From: an uncultured bacterium
Lineage (GTDB): Bacteria > Cyanobacteriota > Vampirovibrionia > Gastranaerophilales > Gastranaerophilaceae
Assembly (NCBI GenBank): GCA_902777385.1
Contig: CACYTP010000013.1
Coordinates: forward strand, 20,019-84,018
Direction: 5' to 3'
DNA: 64,000 nt
The position numbers were made by a program, and so were the translations under genes. This document shows, piece by piece, positions 54,355 to 63,598 of this stretch. Positions within the stretch are counted from its first letter, which is position 1, and each line of letters begins with the position of its first letter. The notes beneath the pieces are model-generated. The model made no database searches. It worked only from the letters and a program-made list of their open reading frames with translations, and was not told the DNA's origin.

Positions 54355-55359
54355 CTATAATTTTTCAACTGCCGACAGAAGATCATCGACAGTAGTAGTT
54401 GCACAACCCCATTGTCTTACAACAATACTGGCTGCAACATTTCCGATGATAGCCGCATAAACAGGATCCGCACCTGCAGTAAGAGCCAATGAATAAACTG
54501 CTGTAACGGTATCTCCGGCACCTGTAACATCAAATACTTCAGATTTGTTGAATACAGGGATTTTTGTGTATTTATTATTCTTTTCCGTGACAAACATTCC
54601 GTCTGCCCCACAAGTTATCAAAACAGCTTCCGCATTTGTTTGAGATAATAATTTATCTCCTGCCTGTTTTAAATCCTCTTCTGTTTTTAATTCAAATCCG
54701 ACGGATTTTTGTGTGTCCGGAAGATTTGGAGTCATAGAGGTAATATTTTTATATCTGCTTAAATCTCTTTGAGCATCAACTATAACTTTTTTCCCATATT
54801 TGTTCGCAAGCTCAATAGTTTTTTCAATAACTTTGTCTGTTAAAGTTCCGATATGATAATTAGACAAAATTACGGCATCGTGTTCAGGAATAGCTTTTTC
54901 AATATTTTTAATCAGCTTTTCTTCAGTTTCGGCACACAACGGTGCGTTTGTTTGTCTGTCAATTCTAACAATCTGTTGGGTTATTGATGTTGTGATAGAA
55001 CCGAGAATTCTCGTTTTAGTGATTGTCTTTCTTGATTTATCACGGATAACGTATTCTGTACTAATATTGGCATCTTTGAAGGCTTGTTCAAGCTGATCGG
55101 CCTGATAATCCTCTCCAAAAACTCCGGTAACTGATACTTTACCGTTATTCAACGTGGCAACATTGTGTGCAGCATTGGAAGCACCGCCTAATATCGGTTT
55201 TGTGTGTGTATGCTGAAGTATAAGAACAGGTGCTTCACGGGAAATTCTTTCCGCATCCCCGTAAACCATTTCATCCATAGCTAAATCACCGACTACAAGG
55301 ATTTTAACTTCGCTCAATCTTTTTATATATTTTACAAGTTTTTCTTTATCTATATTCAT
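54355..55359 (-). CDS. D-glycero-beta-D-manno-heptose-7-phosphate kinase (HldE kinase domain)
   Basis: 334 residues of the PfkB/ribokinase family. ILVVGDLAMDEMVYGDAERISREAPVLIL at the N terminus and PILGGASNAAHNVATLN are characteristic of RfaE/HldE domain I. The catalytic motif is FDVTGAGDTVTAVYSLAL near 270-287. It phosphorylates heptose-7-phosphate at O1 for LPS core heptose. The adenylyltransferase domain of bifunctional HldE is absent and must be a separate protein. In operon with O-antigen ligase. Confidence 0.9.
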   Translation of the reverse strand: MNIDKEKLVKYIKRLSEVKILVVGDLAMDEMVYGDAERISREAPVLILQHTHTKPILGGASNAAHNVATLNNGKVSVTGVFGEDYQADQLEQAFKDANISTEYVIRDKSRKTITKTRILGSITTSITQQIVRIDRQTNAPLCAETEEKLIKNIEKAIPEHDAVILSNYHIGTLTDKVIEKTIELANKYGKKVIVDAQRDLSRYKNITSMTPNLPDTQKSVGFELKTEEDLKQAGDKLLSQTNAEAVLITCGADGMFVTEKNNKYTKIPVFNKSEVFDVTGAGDTVTAVYSLALTAGADPVYAAIIGNVAASIVVRQWGCATTTVDDLLSAVEKL

Positions 55360-55425
55360 AAGTTACCGCAACAAATTATCATAAACAAACTTTTAAATCA
55401 AATTCAAGCTGATTTGGTTATCTGA

Positions 55426-55776
55426 TTACTTTTTAATTTTGTTTTTTTCATCAACCATTACAACGACAGGGATATGATTTTCAATTTCACTTTCCTGCAA
55501 GTAAGCATACGAGATAATAATAACTTTATCCCCCGGTTGAACTTTTCTTGCAGCTGCACCATTCAGGCAGATACACCCTGAATCAGGCTCACCTTTAATA
55601 ACGTATGTTTGAAATCTCTCACCATTGTTAATATCCAGAATATCAACTTTTTGCCACTCTCTGATTTTAGCGGCTTTCATAAGGGTTTCATCTACAGTAA
55701 TAGAGCCGACATAGTTAAGATTAGCATCCGTGACTGTAGCTCTGTGTATTTTAGAATATAAAAATTCTTGCATCAT
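55426..55776 (-). CDS. panD: Aspartate 1-decarboxylase
   Basis: 116 residues. The self-processing site is G24-S25 in [18 protein letters not shown], where Ser25 becomes the pyruvoyl group. [34 protein letters not shown] is the rest of the active barrel. Makes beta-alanine for pantothenate and CoA. Second gene of the operon headed by the RpaA-like regulator. Confidence 0.95.
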   Translation of the reverse strand: MMQEFLYSKIHRATVTDANLNYVGSITVDETLMKAAKIREWQKVDILDINNGERFQTYVIKGEPDSGCICLNGAAARKVQPGDKVIIISYAYLQESEIENHIPVVVMVDEKNKIKK

Positions 55777-55819
55777 TTATTTATACCTCGGTTAACTAAA
55801 TTATAACACGAACAAAATT

Positions 55820-56515
55820 TTAAACTTCAAATTTATATCCGCCGCCATAAATAGTAGATATATATTTTTTCCCGTTGGAAATTTTATCAAGCTTGGCTCT
55901 CAGGTGTCTGATATGAACTCTGATAGTTTCAATATCATCATCAGGAGAATACCCCCATACGTCTTTCAATAATCTGGAAGACGGAACCATGTTTCCGTGA
56001 TTTTGGAATAACAAATTGAATATATCAAACTCAATCGGGGTAAGTTTTACAATTTTATCGTTAATTTTAACGCTGTAAGTTTCAGGAAGAATTGTTACTT
56101 CTCCGAGAGTTAAAATATCTTTTGTATAAGCTGATTGCGGTATTTGATTAGAGCGTTTCAATAATGCACGAACTCTCACCTTTAGTTCTTCCATTTCAAA
56201 TGGCTTAACGAGGTAATCGTCAACACCTATATCAAAACCCGTAACCTTATCATTAATTTGCGATAAAGCAGTCAGCATGAGGATAGGAATGTCTTTTGTG
56301 GATTCATTTTTTCTGATACGCTGAGCAACGGTAAAACCGTCAACTTCCGGCATCATTACATCAAGAACAACAACGGAAGGCAGTTCCTGTTTACACAGAG
56401 CAAAACCTGTAATTCCGTCATACGCCTGTATAACAGAATACCCCTCAAGCTCAAGATTAACTTTTATAAGTTCATTGATGGCGTTATCGTCATCTATAAC
56501 CAAAATTCTACTCAT
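55820..56515 (-). CDS. OmpR-family response regulator, RpaA-like
   Basis: 231 residues. Receiver domain 1-120 with acidic pocket D8-D9-D10, phospho-acceptor D52 (VVLDVMMPEVDGF), the Thr in LMLTALSQ and Lys in LVKPFEMEE. The winged-helix domain has LTPIEFDIFNLLFQNHGNMVPSSRLL and YSPDDDIETIRVHIRHLRAKL. From memory this matches cyanobacterial RpaA more closely than RpaB or PhoB, particularly TALSQxxDKVxGF and the DDDIETIRVHIRHLR stretch. No histidine kinase is adjacent. First gene of the envelope operon. Confidence 0.88.
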   Translation of the reverse strand: MSRILVIDDDNAINELIKVNLELEGYSVIQAYDGITGFALCKQELPSVVVLDVMMPEVDGFTVAQRIRKNESTKDIPILMLTALSQINDKVTGFDIGVDDYLVKPFEMEELKVRVRALLKRSNQIPQSAYTKDILTLGEVTILPETYSVKINDKIVKLTPIEFDIFNLLFQNHGNMVPSSRLLKDVWGYSPDDDIETIRVHIRHLRAKLDKISNGKKYISTIYGGGYKFEV

Positions 56516-56769
56516 AGCAACTTTAATTGTAGTAGCAACAAAATTTTTTTAGAAGTAAAACTATACTATTGATTAATAAATCTTAATAAAAATAGTGCGG
56601 GCGAATGATGTAAAACAAGGGATTTTCAGGCATATTAAGATGTAGACAAATATAAAAATAAAATTTAAAAGTGCAAATTTTACAAAAAATTTATTTTTTA
56701 TAGTAATATGTATAGTGCAGTAAATGTTTTAAATAAATATACATAGTAGTATAAAAGGAGGCACATGAA

Positions 56770-57222
56770 TTGGCAATAACTTCACCTTTCACAGCGTTTC
56801 AGAACGGCAAAAAAGAAATTCATTTAGGACAGCATGTTTTAGCAGAATTTTTTGAATGCGACCCCAATACATTGAACAGTTTGGACAAAGTTGAGAAATA
56901 TATGGTAGATGCGGCACTTGAGTGCGGAGCAACAATAGTTCAGAAATGTTTTCACATGTTCAATCCTTATGGAGTTTCAGGTGTAGTTATCATTTCAGAA
57001 AGCCACTTGGCAATACATACATGGCCGGAATTAGGGTATGCGGCAGTAGATTTATTTACTTGCGGAGAGAAATGTGATCCGAAAATATCCTATGAATTTT
57101 TGAAGAAAAAATTTAATTCAAGGAAGGCAACATTTACGGAATTAAAGAGAGGCATAATTAATGAGGCAACAATGAAGGTAATAGAAAAGCCTTTTGAGAT
57201 TATGCAGCAGTCGATTGACTAA
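56770..57222 (+). CDS. speD: S-adenosylmethionine decarboxylase proenzyme
   Basis: 150 residues starting at TTG 56770, with AAAGGAGG 8 bases upstream. The cleavage site is E77-S78 in [14 protein letters not shown], where Ser78 becomes the pyruvoyl cofactor, and [11 protein letters not shown] carries the catalytic Cys. It is the short prokaryotic class 1B type, which makes decarboxylated SAM for spermidine. An ATG five bases before the TTG is out of frame and reads only MNWQ then stop. That four-codon frame ends inside the speD start region. Confidence 0.93.
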   Translation: MAITSPFTAFQNGKKEIHLGQHVLAEFFECDPNTLNSLDKVEKYMVDAALECGATIVQKCFHMFNPYGVSGVVIISESHLAIHTWPELGYAAVDLFTCGEKCDPKISYEFLKKKFNSRKATFTELKRGIINEATMKVIEKPFEIMQQSID

Positions 57223-57434
57223 ACCTTGAGTTTGGGTGCTTATAGTATCTGATGTAAGGTTATGGCAAGGGGAAATAAACGGACTTGATTTTTTTTACCC
57301 TTAATGATAAATTAAGAATACGGGTGTTGTGATACTGCATGAGGAACGGCACTTATCTGACAGAGGGTTTTTCGGGATAAATTCCGAAAAGATGAAGTAA
57401 CTGTCAAAGGAATTAAAACTAAATAATACCGCTT
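57223..57434. other. Spacer with possible structured RNA
   Basis: 212 bases between speD and the CAT tRNA. A closed stem GACAG (57359-57363) / CTGTC (57401-57405) encloses a strong hairpin TTTTCGG/CCGAAAA (57369-57375, 57384-57390), and AACCTT/AAGGTT pair near 57223-57262. This could be part of a small RNA. I do not recognise 6S, SRP RNA or a riboswitch in it. Confidence 0.3.
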
Positions 57435-57506
<72 letters not shown>

Positions 57507-57514
57507 AATAAAGA

Positions 57515-57537
57515 AGACTCCAAAAGGGGTCTTTTTT
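57515..57537 (+). terminator. Terminator after the CAT tRNA
   Basis: AGACTCC-AAAA-GGGGTCT (one T-G pair) followed by T6. Confidence 0.85.
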
Positions 57538-58370
57538 ATTACGGAGGGATGAGAACCCAACAAAGCGAAGCTTTGTTATGGTTTAACAGGACATTTTATT
57601 TGAACGATTAAAATGATTATTCGGCAAGGTTTAGGGTGTGTTTGGTTTTTAGCAGTCGGAAAAAATCTTTTTATGCGTTCGCAAATGGGACGAAATGTCA
57701 CTTTATTTGCTCTTATTGTCCGGCAAAAGTCCGGGAAAAAGAATTTTGCATGACCAACTATAGTATAATTTGTCGGACATTTTTATACAAATGTAGATGA
57801 AAGTTCTGCCGAAACTTGCCCGATATATTTAGGTTTGAGTGGCTTCCCAGTTCATGAGAGACAAAAGTAATTTAATGTCCGAAAAGTCCACTTTCAATCC
57901 CAGTTTTGTCCACATTCGCGCTTGTGCAAATTGCCTGTAATATAAATATAATGGTGATTTTACCCATTGATTGAAATCGGACATTTCAATTACCTTTTTT
58001 AATTACTTCCCACGAAAGCCGGAACTGTTTACAAAACAATAAAGACGATAAATTTCCCGATTTTAGTGGGAAACAACTTCCCGCTCGTTTCAATTACCTT
58101 TTATAAAATTTCAATACTTTCTGTTATTTACATCGAACTTAACTAAAACCCTTAACAGGGAATATTTTGCGAGAGATTTTGGGGTAATTTTCAACATTCA
58201 GGTAATAGAATGCAAAAATTAATGCTCAGGTAATTGAAAATTAAAAAAATATGTAATTGAAACCTCTTAAATTTTAGATAAATTCAGACACAAAACAATA
58301 CATTTCCCCCTAAATGAGTTCCAATTTGAGAACATTCAGTCTAACATCGGATAGCTCAAAGGAGAATTCT
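57538..58370. mobile_element. Non-coding end of a Mu/Tn7-like element with multiple short repeats
   Basis: About 830 bases with no gene, between the tRNA terminator and the transposase. Two motif families occur. One is TTTCAATTACCTTTT (57984-57998 and 58088-58102), found inverted as AGGTAATTGAAA (58228-58239) with weaker inverted copies near 58199 and 58253. The other is ATGTCCGA (57875-57882), found inverted at 57773-57780 and 57977-57984, with related TGTCC/TGTCA near 57697, 57718 and 57907. A perfect AACAAAGC/GCTTTGTT hairpin is at 57559-57577. The layout resembles transposase-binding sites at Mu/Tn7 ends. The exact boundary is not determined. Confidence 0.55.
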
Positions 58371-60461
58371 ATGGAAAACAGCATTTTAAATAACATACAG
58401 ACCGAAAATACTTGGATTGATGTTGAAACATTAGCAAAATTAAAAGGTGTTACAAAAAGAGCCGTCAGGATATCAATTAATAAATATGAATATAGAACAG
58501 AAAATACTCGTGGAGGGAAATCATATAAAATTAAATTAAGCAGTCTTGAAGAAGAATTACAAATTAAATATATTCAGGAATATTACAATGATTTTAAATC
58601 AGACGGGAATGAAATTATTGAATTAAATAATTTAAAAGTAAAACAAGAAAAAATAATATCCGAAGAACAGAAGAAACAAGCACTTGCAAAATATGACATA
58701 ATTAATAATTGGCTTGGTTTTAGAAATAACTTTAAATCTAATAAAAAGAAAAATAAGTTAGATCCGATTTATAAAAATAAAAGAGCAGATCAGCAGTTTA
58801 TAACATTATATAATACAGGAACTTTATACCCTGAACTATATAATATAACAGGTAAAATATCTGTCGGTTCACTTTATAGATGGCGCAAATTATTAAGATA
58901 CAATGGCGATTGGACTTGTTTAGTAGGGCAATATAAATATTCAACAAGAAAAGAATACCGAACAACCCTAAATGAAGAACAAATAAAAATATTTATACAG
59001 ATTTTATTGTCCCCAAGTGCATTTTCAATCGGGAAGTCCATAACATTAACAAAACATATATTAAAAGAGCGTGGTTATGAAATTCTTCCAAAAGATGTAA
59101 CATTTAGAAGATACGCAGAATGGTTTAGGGACAATAACTTTGACAAATGGACACTCGCACGACATGGAGAAAAGGCTCTAAAGGATAAAGTTGCACCATA
59201 TATCGTAAGGAATGCATCATTACTTAAACCTGCACAAGTTTTAATTGCAGATGGTCATGACCTCAACTTTCAAGTAATAAACCCGTTTACAGGAAAACCA
59301 TGTCGAGCGACATTACTTGGATTTTTAGATTGGAAGTCGGAGGCTCTTGTCGGATATGACATTATGCTTGAGGAATGTACACAAAATATTGCCTCTGCTC
59401 TGCGAAATGCAATATTAAACTTAGATCACATTCCGCAATTTGTTTATCAGGATAACGGCAGAGCTTTTAAAAGTAAGTTTTTTAACGGAGATAAAAAGTT
59501 TGAAGAACTTGGTTTTACAGGAGTTTACAAAAGGCTTGGAATAGAGCCTGTTTATGCCACTCCATATAACGCTCGTGCTAAAGTCATCGAGCGTTTCTTT
59601 TTAGAATTTCAGGAAGAATTTGAAAAATTAGTTCCAAGTTACATCGGAACATCAATAGAAAACAAGCCGGCGCACTTGATGAGAAATGAAAAATTACACA
59701 AGCAAATCCATGAGAAATATGGTTTCACTCCAACAATAGAACAGACTCGGATGATGATAGATAAATGGCTTGAGATGTATCATTCAAAACCCTGCCCGAA
59801 CGATAAAACAAAAACAATAAAAGAAGTTTTATATGAAGTTGAAAAACAAAATATTGATGAAAATATGCTTGATGATTTGATGATGGCGCAAGAAATGAAA
59901 TCAATCGGCAGAAATGGAATAAGGTTCTTAAAAGCAGATTACTTTGACGAAGCACTATATGGAATAAGAGAAAAAACAGTTATTAAATACAGTTTATTCG
60001 ACCTTTCATATATTAAAGTTTATACCCTCAAAGGGGAATTTATTTGTAAAGCATATCGTGTAACGGAAACTCATCCGCTTGCACATCAAATGGGCGATAT
60101 TAACGACATAGAGGATTACAAATACAAGATTGAAAAACAGCAGAAACTGCGCAAGAAAACAATTAAGGCGGTAAAAGAGCAATTTAACCTTGAGGATATG
60201 GATTATTTAGAAAAAGAATTAATGCAAAATATTCGCATCCCAAAACCTGAACCTGTTAAAGAAATTACCGTTAAACCTGAACCTGCAACTGAACAGAATT
60301 TTAAGCCAAAAATAAAAACATCAATTGTAGCAAGACCTATTTTCAAAAATGCATACGAACGTTATGAGTGGCACATGCAAAACGGGTGTTTAAATCCGGA
60401 AGACAGAGAATGGCTTGCAAAATATATTAAGTCTGATGAATATCAGGAAATTTATAAATAG
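58371..60461 (+). CDS. MuA/TnsB-like DDE transposase
   Basis: 696 residues from the ATG at 58371, which follows AAAGGAG; an in-frame ATG 19 codons earlier has no site. The N terminus has a Mu-type DNA-binding domain (WIDVETLAKLKGVTKRAVRI, RGGKSYKIKLSSLEEELQ), then HTH linkers, then a retroviral-integrase-like core. The DDE residues are D294 (IADGHDLNF), D361 (YQDNGRAFKS) and E407 (KVIERFF). The 67-residue D-D spacing equals that of MuA. A beta-barrel/Mu-C region follows, and a Pro/Glu-rich tail precedes a final helical segment, where the ATPase-interacting tail is expected. It would cut and join element ends. First gene of a three-gene transposition operon. Confidence 0.9.
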   Translation: MENSILNNIQTENTWIDVETLAKLKGVTKRAVRISINKYEYRTENTRGGKSYKIKLSSLEEELQIKYIQEYYNDFKSDGNEIIELNNLKVKQEKIISEEQKKQALAKYDIINNWLGFRNNFKSNKKKNKLDPIYKNKRADQQFITLYNTGTLYPELYNITGKISVGSLYRWRKLLRYNGDWTCLVGQYKYSTRKEYRTTLNEEQIKIFIQILLSPSAFSIGKSITLTKHILKERGYEILPKDVTFRRYAEWFRDNNFDKWTLARHGEKALKDKVAPYIVRNASLLKPAQVLIADGHDLNFQVINPFTGKPCRATLLGFLDWKSEALVGYDIMLEECTQNIASALRNAILNLDHIPQFVYQDNGRAFKSKFFNGDKKFEELGFTGVYKRLGIEPVYATPYNARAKVIERFFLEFQEEFEKLVPSYIGTSIENKPAHLMRNEKLHKQIHEKYGFTPTIEQTRMMIDKWLEMYHSKPCPNDKTKTIKEVLYEVEKQNIDENMLDDLMMAQEMKSIGRNGIRFLKADYFDEALYGIREKTVIKYSLFDLSYIKVYTLKGEFICKAYRVTETHPLAHQMGDINDIEDYKYKIEKQQKLRKKTIKAVKEQFNLEDMDYLEKELMQNIRIPKPEPVKEITVKPEPATEQNFKPKIKTSIVARPIFKNAYERYEWHMQNGCLNPEDREWLAKYIKSDEYQEIYK

Positions 60462-60473
60462 AAAGGAGTAAAA

Positions 60474-61193
60474 ATGAAAAAAGTCTTTGTAAAAACAAAC
60501 AATGTAAAACGTTTTATTACAATGATGAACAACCTGCAAAATCGAGCGGAGGGAGTTCCGGGGATGGCTCTTGTTTATGGCGAACCGGGGTTAGGTAAAA
60601 CTCAAACCATAAATTGGTGGGCATTTAAAAATAATGCAATACTTGTAAGATGTACTCAGCTCATGTCAGCAAGATGGCTACTATCAGAAATACTTGAAGA
60701 GATGGGAGAAATATACGGTTATAAAATTTCAGACTGCTTCAAACTTGTAGTCAGAAATCTATTGGTAAATCCCCAAATAATAATTATTGATGAAGTTGAT
60801 TATTTAACAGTAGATTCAAGAGCTGTTGAAACACTAAGGGATATTCATGACAAAACAAATGTCCCCATAGTTTTGGTTGGAATGATTAATGCTAAATCAA
60901 GATTGAAAAAATTTAACCATTTATATGACAGATTATCTGAAATAGTAAAATTTGAAAAATTTTCAAAAACGGATATTAAAACAATTGTTCAGGAATTATC
61001 CGAAGTTGAAATGACAGAATGTGCAATAAGGTATATTTATACGAATTTAAACAGATTTCGACAAATTGTAAAAGTAATAAATAAAGCTGAAATAATAGCA
61101 AAAGCAAACGGATTAAATTCTATTGACGAAATACTTATAAAAGAGGCAATTGCAAATGAAACAGAAAATATTGAAACTAATCAAGAATCTTGA
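60474..61193 (+). CDS. MuB/TnsC-like AAA+ transposition ATPase
   Basis: 239 residues; AAAGGAG precedes the ATG. Walker A is GEPGLGKT at 36-43 and Walker B is IIIIDEVDYL. A sensor region reads VPIVLVGMINAKSRL, followed by a small C-terminal helical lid. The short compact form is typical of MuB relatives and TniB/TnsC of minimal elements. It would bind target DNA as a filament and activate the transposase. It overlaps the next gene by 38 bases. Confidence 0.9.
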   Translation: MKKVFVKTNNVKRFITMMNNLQNRAEGVPGMALVYGEPGLGKTQTINWWAFKNNAILVRCTQLMSARWLLSEILEEMGEIYGYKISDCFKLVVRNLLVNPQIIIIDEVDYLTVDSRAVETLRDIHDKTNVPIVLVGMINAKSRLKKFNHLYDRLSEIVKFEKFSKTDIKTIVQELSEVEMTECAIRYIYTNLNRFRQIVKVINKAEIIAKANGLNSIDEILIKEAIANETENIETNQES

Positions 61194-62712
61194 GAAATTT
61201 AAGTCAGAGGATATTGTTGCTCTGACGGAATTAAATGAAAAAACTGTAAATAATTACATCAATGATTTGTTATCCGAAAATAAAATATGCAAGATATCAA
61301 AAAATGAATATGCTTATTTGCCTGAAATTATTAACAAACAAGAGATAAAAGGCGAAAGTAAAAAAGGCTTATATAAAAAGCCAATATATCAAATCGACTT
61401 AAGAAAAGAAAAACTTGAAGACATAAACCCTGCAGAATTATTCCCTAAAAAAGAAGAAGTTAAATTCTTTAATAACGCAAAAGACTATGATAAAAGAAAT
61501 ATCGTAAAAGTATTAACAATATTTAAACTCGCTGGAAATTTAAGAGGAGAAAGTTTAAGAAAATTTTTAATTGAATTATCGGACAAACATCCTGAATACA
61601 AAATGTCATATTCAACTTTTGTTAGATATTACAGACTATATTTTACACAAGGTATTAGGGGATTATGTTTAAAATATGCAAATTATGCAAATGTAAAAAC
61701 AGCAGTTCATCCTGAAATGTATGAAGTATTTAAAAAGTACTATTTATCAACAAAAAAATACTCTATAGCCACCGCATATAAAATTGTTTGTAAAAATTTC
61801 CCAGATTCGGATATTCCAAGCGATAAAGCATTTTATAGGCTTTTATTAAAAGAATATAAACCCGAACATATTAAGCAATTAAGAGAAGCACCTATTAATT
61901 TGCCTGAATTATCATATAATTTCAAAAAGAAAAAAGATGATAAAAAATTATTTGAAAAATTTATCGATGCCGCAAATTATCACTATGATTTATTAGATAA
62001 AAAGAATACGGAAGTTGCAATTTGTCAAAAAGGATACATTAAAAACCATTTAATCCCCTATTTTGAAGGATATAAATTTAGAGATATTACACAAGATGTT
62101 GTAATAAATTACGAAAGTAAAATGGTTGCATTAGGGTATTCAATGGCAAGTATCCGCAGATTTTTATCCGTATTTAGTATCATATTTTCAAAGTATTCCG
62201 AATGTGCGGAAGACCTAAAGTTTTTAGCAGATAATACCCCGATTCCATCTCTTGAAATAAGCTACTATACCGATAAGGAAATAAAAGAAATAATAGAAAA
62301 TAAAAAGCCTGAATTATGGATATTATGTTTAGGAATAACTCCGGCAGAACTATCCGCATTAAGATACGAGGATATAGATAAAAATAACAGGACTGTTTTT
62401 ATACAAAGAGCAGTATTTCAGGGAGTTGAACAACCGCACAGAGCAAAATATCGTAAGCGCCACCTAAAAATGCCAACAATAATTTTTGATGACATTGATT
62501 TCAAAAATAAAGGTTTAATTTTTAAAGATATAAAAATTGAAAATTATGACAAACTTATAAACACGCATATTCACTTACTGTTAGAGAAAAATGTTCAAAT
62601 AAATATCATCAGTAAAAATCTTGGGTTTCATAATATAAAAGATTTTGCATCAAGGTATAATTTCTTGCTTCCGCAAAAATTAGACGATAATTTTGAAATT
62701 TTGCAAAATTAA
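61156..62712 (+). CDS. HTH protein fused to an inactivated tyrosine recombinase domain (TnsF-like candidate target selector)
   Basis: 518 residues from the ATG at 61156. Residues 1-55 form a winged helix (LTELNEKTVNNYINDLLSENK). Residues 110-255 resemble the helical HTH linker of MuA/TnsB proteins (AYKIVCKNFPDSDIPSDKAFYRLLL). Residues 275-355 are a SAM-like core-binding domain of tyrosine recombinases. Residues 370-515 are the catalytic fold. The family Arg-His-Arg-His-Tyr set is broken: GLR is GIT (T395), the HxLR box reads DKLI (I468) and LGH is LGF (F491); only Tyr501 remains in SRYNFLLP. It is third in the transposase operon where TniQ/TnsD normally sits, so it may choose the target. Its catalytic death and position recall TnsF of Tn6022-like elements. 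Confidence 0.78.
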   Translation: MKQKILKLIKNLEKFKSEDIVALTELNEKTVNNYINDLLSENKICKISKNEYAYLPEIINKQEIKGESKKGLYKKPIYQIDLRKEKLEDINPAELFPKKEEVKFFNNAKDYDKRNIVKVLTIFKLAGNLRGESLRKFLIELSDKHPEYKMSYSTFVRYYRLYFTQGIRGLCLKYANYANVKTAVHPEMYEVFKKYYLSTKKYSIATAYKIVCKNFPDSDIPSDKAFYRLLLKEYKPEHIKQLREAPINLPELSYNFKKKKDDKKLFEKFIDAANYHYDLLDKKNTEVAICQKGYIKNHLIPYFEGYKFRDITQDVVINYESKMVALGYSMASIRRFLSVFSIIFSKYSECAEDLKFLADNTPIPSLEISYYTDKEIKEIIENKKPELWILCLGITPAELSALRYEDIDKNNRTVFIQRAVFQGVEQPHRAKYRKRHLKMPTIIFDDIDFKNKGLIFKDIKIENYDKLINTHIHLLLEKNVQINIISKNLGFHNIKDFASRYNFLLPQKLDDNFEILQN

Positions 62713-62895
62713 ATTCTGCAAATGCACTTATAATAACTGTTTAGGTTCAGGTCATTTTATAGCACCAACCTCAGATTTTGTTTCAGCTCCCACTTGCCAA
62801 ATTCTCTTGCGACTGCAAGTAGAAATATACAAATAACTTATATTACCTTATTCTTGGACAACTGTAGTTCCACACAAAAGAAAAGGAGAATTATT

Positions 62896-63504
62896 ATGAA
62901 CAAACAAATTGAAGAAAAGAAAAAATTATTTGAGGATGCTTGGAAAGTCAGGACTGATTTTGAAAAAGAAGATTTCAAATTGCGCCAAAGGGCAGAACAA
63001 GCAAAAAAGGATATTATTAAACTGCAAGAAGAAACCGAAAAATTAAAAGAAAAAAGACCTGCACTGTTGGCAGACAATAAAGATGTAAAAAAGCTGAATA
63101 AAAGGCTAAAAGATATTGAAGAAGAAATTGAAATTAATAATGATCTGATAACGGGAATAACTGCAAAAAGAGAAAAGCGTAACAATGATGTAAGAAATAT
63201 AAGATATCACGTTAACCAAGCCTACAAAGCATATATTAATGAAATTCTTGCGACACTAAAAGATAAATATATGAAACTGGCTCCGGAGTTTGCAGATTTA
63301 TTAACGGATATTATTGCACTTGAAGCTATGAGAAACGGAGATAGGGATTATCCTTGTTCGTTCCATTATGACGATATTATGAAATTGCCGAATTTAGATG
63401 ACGAAAAACATCCGTTCTTTACCTATAATTACTACGGCATTCACATCGATAATTACAAACGTATGGAAGAAAAATACAACATACCCCAATTTGAACAATA
63501 TTAG
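62896..63504 (+). CDS. Coiled-coil protein of unknown function in the mobile element
   Basis: 202 residues from the ATG at 62896 (AAAAGGAG upstream); the frame is open upstream into the spacer but without a site. Residues 1-105 are a long charged coiled coil (FKLRQRAEQAKKDIIKLQEE, NKRLKDIEEEIEINNDLI). The C-terminal 90 residues are a small mixed domain with YPCSFHYDDIMKLPNLDDEKH. The gene stands 183 bases after the recombinase-like gene. The arrangement recalls accessory early genes after A and B in Mu-like phages (such as Gam), but no similarity to Gam is evident. Confidence 0.6.
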   Translation: MNKQIEEKKKLFEDAWKVRTDFEKEDFKLRQRAEQAKKDIIKLQEETEKLKEKRPALLADNKDVKKLNKRLKDIEEEIEINNDLITGITAKREKRNNDVRNIRYHVNQAYKAYINEILATLKDKYMKLAPEFADLLTDIIALEAMRNGDRDYPCSFHYDDIMKLPNLDDEKHPFFTYNYYGIHIDNYKRMEEKYNIPQFEQY

Positions 63505-63513
63505 TTCTTCTTT

Positions 63514-63551
63514 TCCCCTGTTTAAATTCGTTTTAAGCGGGGGAAATTTTT
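63514..63551 (+). terminator. Rho-independent terminator after the coiled-coil gene
   Basis: A 13-bp hairpin, TCCCCTGTTTAAA pairing with TTTAAGCGGGGGA (two G-T pairs), followed by AATTTTT. Confidence 0.85.
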
Positions 63552-63598
63552 CCTGCAAGAATTTAATCATAATTGATTATAAAAATTAAAATTAAAAG

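Noticed and set aside
57223..57434. 6S RNA, SRP RNA or known riboswitch
   Set aside because: None of the conserved sequence cores of these families is present.
58371..61193. CRISPR-associated transposon (CAST)
   Set aside because: No cas genes, TniQ or repeat array are visible in the window. The short motifs in the end region are not evenly spaced direct repeats.
61156..62712. Active tyrosine integrase
   Set aside because: The first catalytic Arg, the HxxR box and the second His are all replaced; only Tyr501 remains, so strand exchange is not expected.
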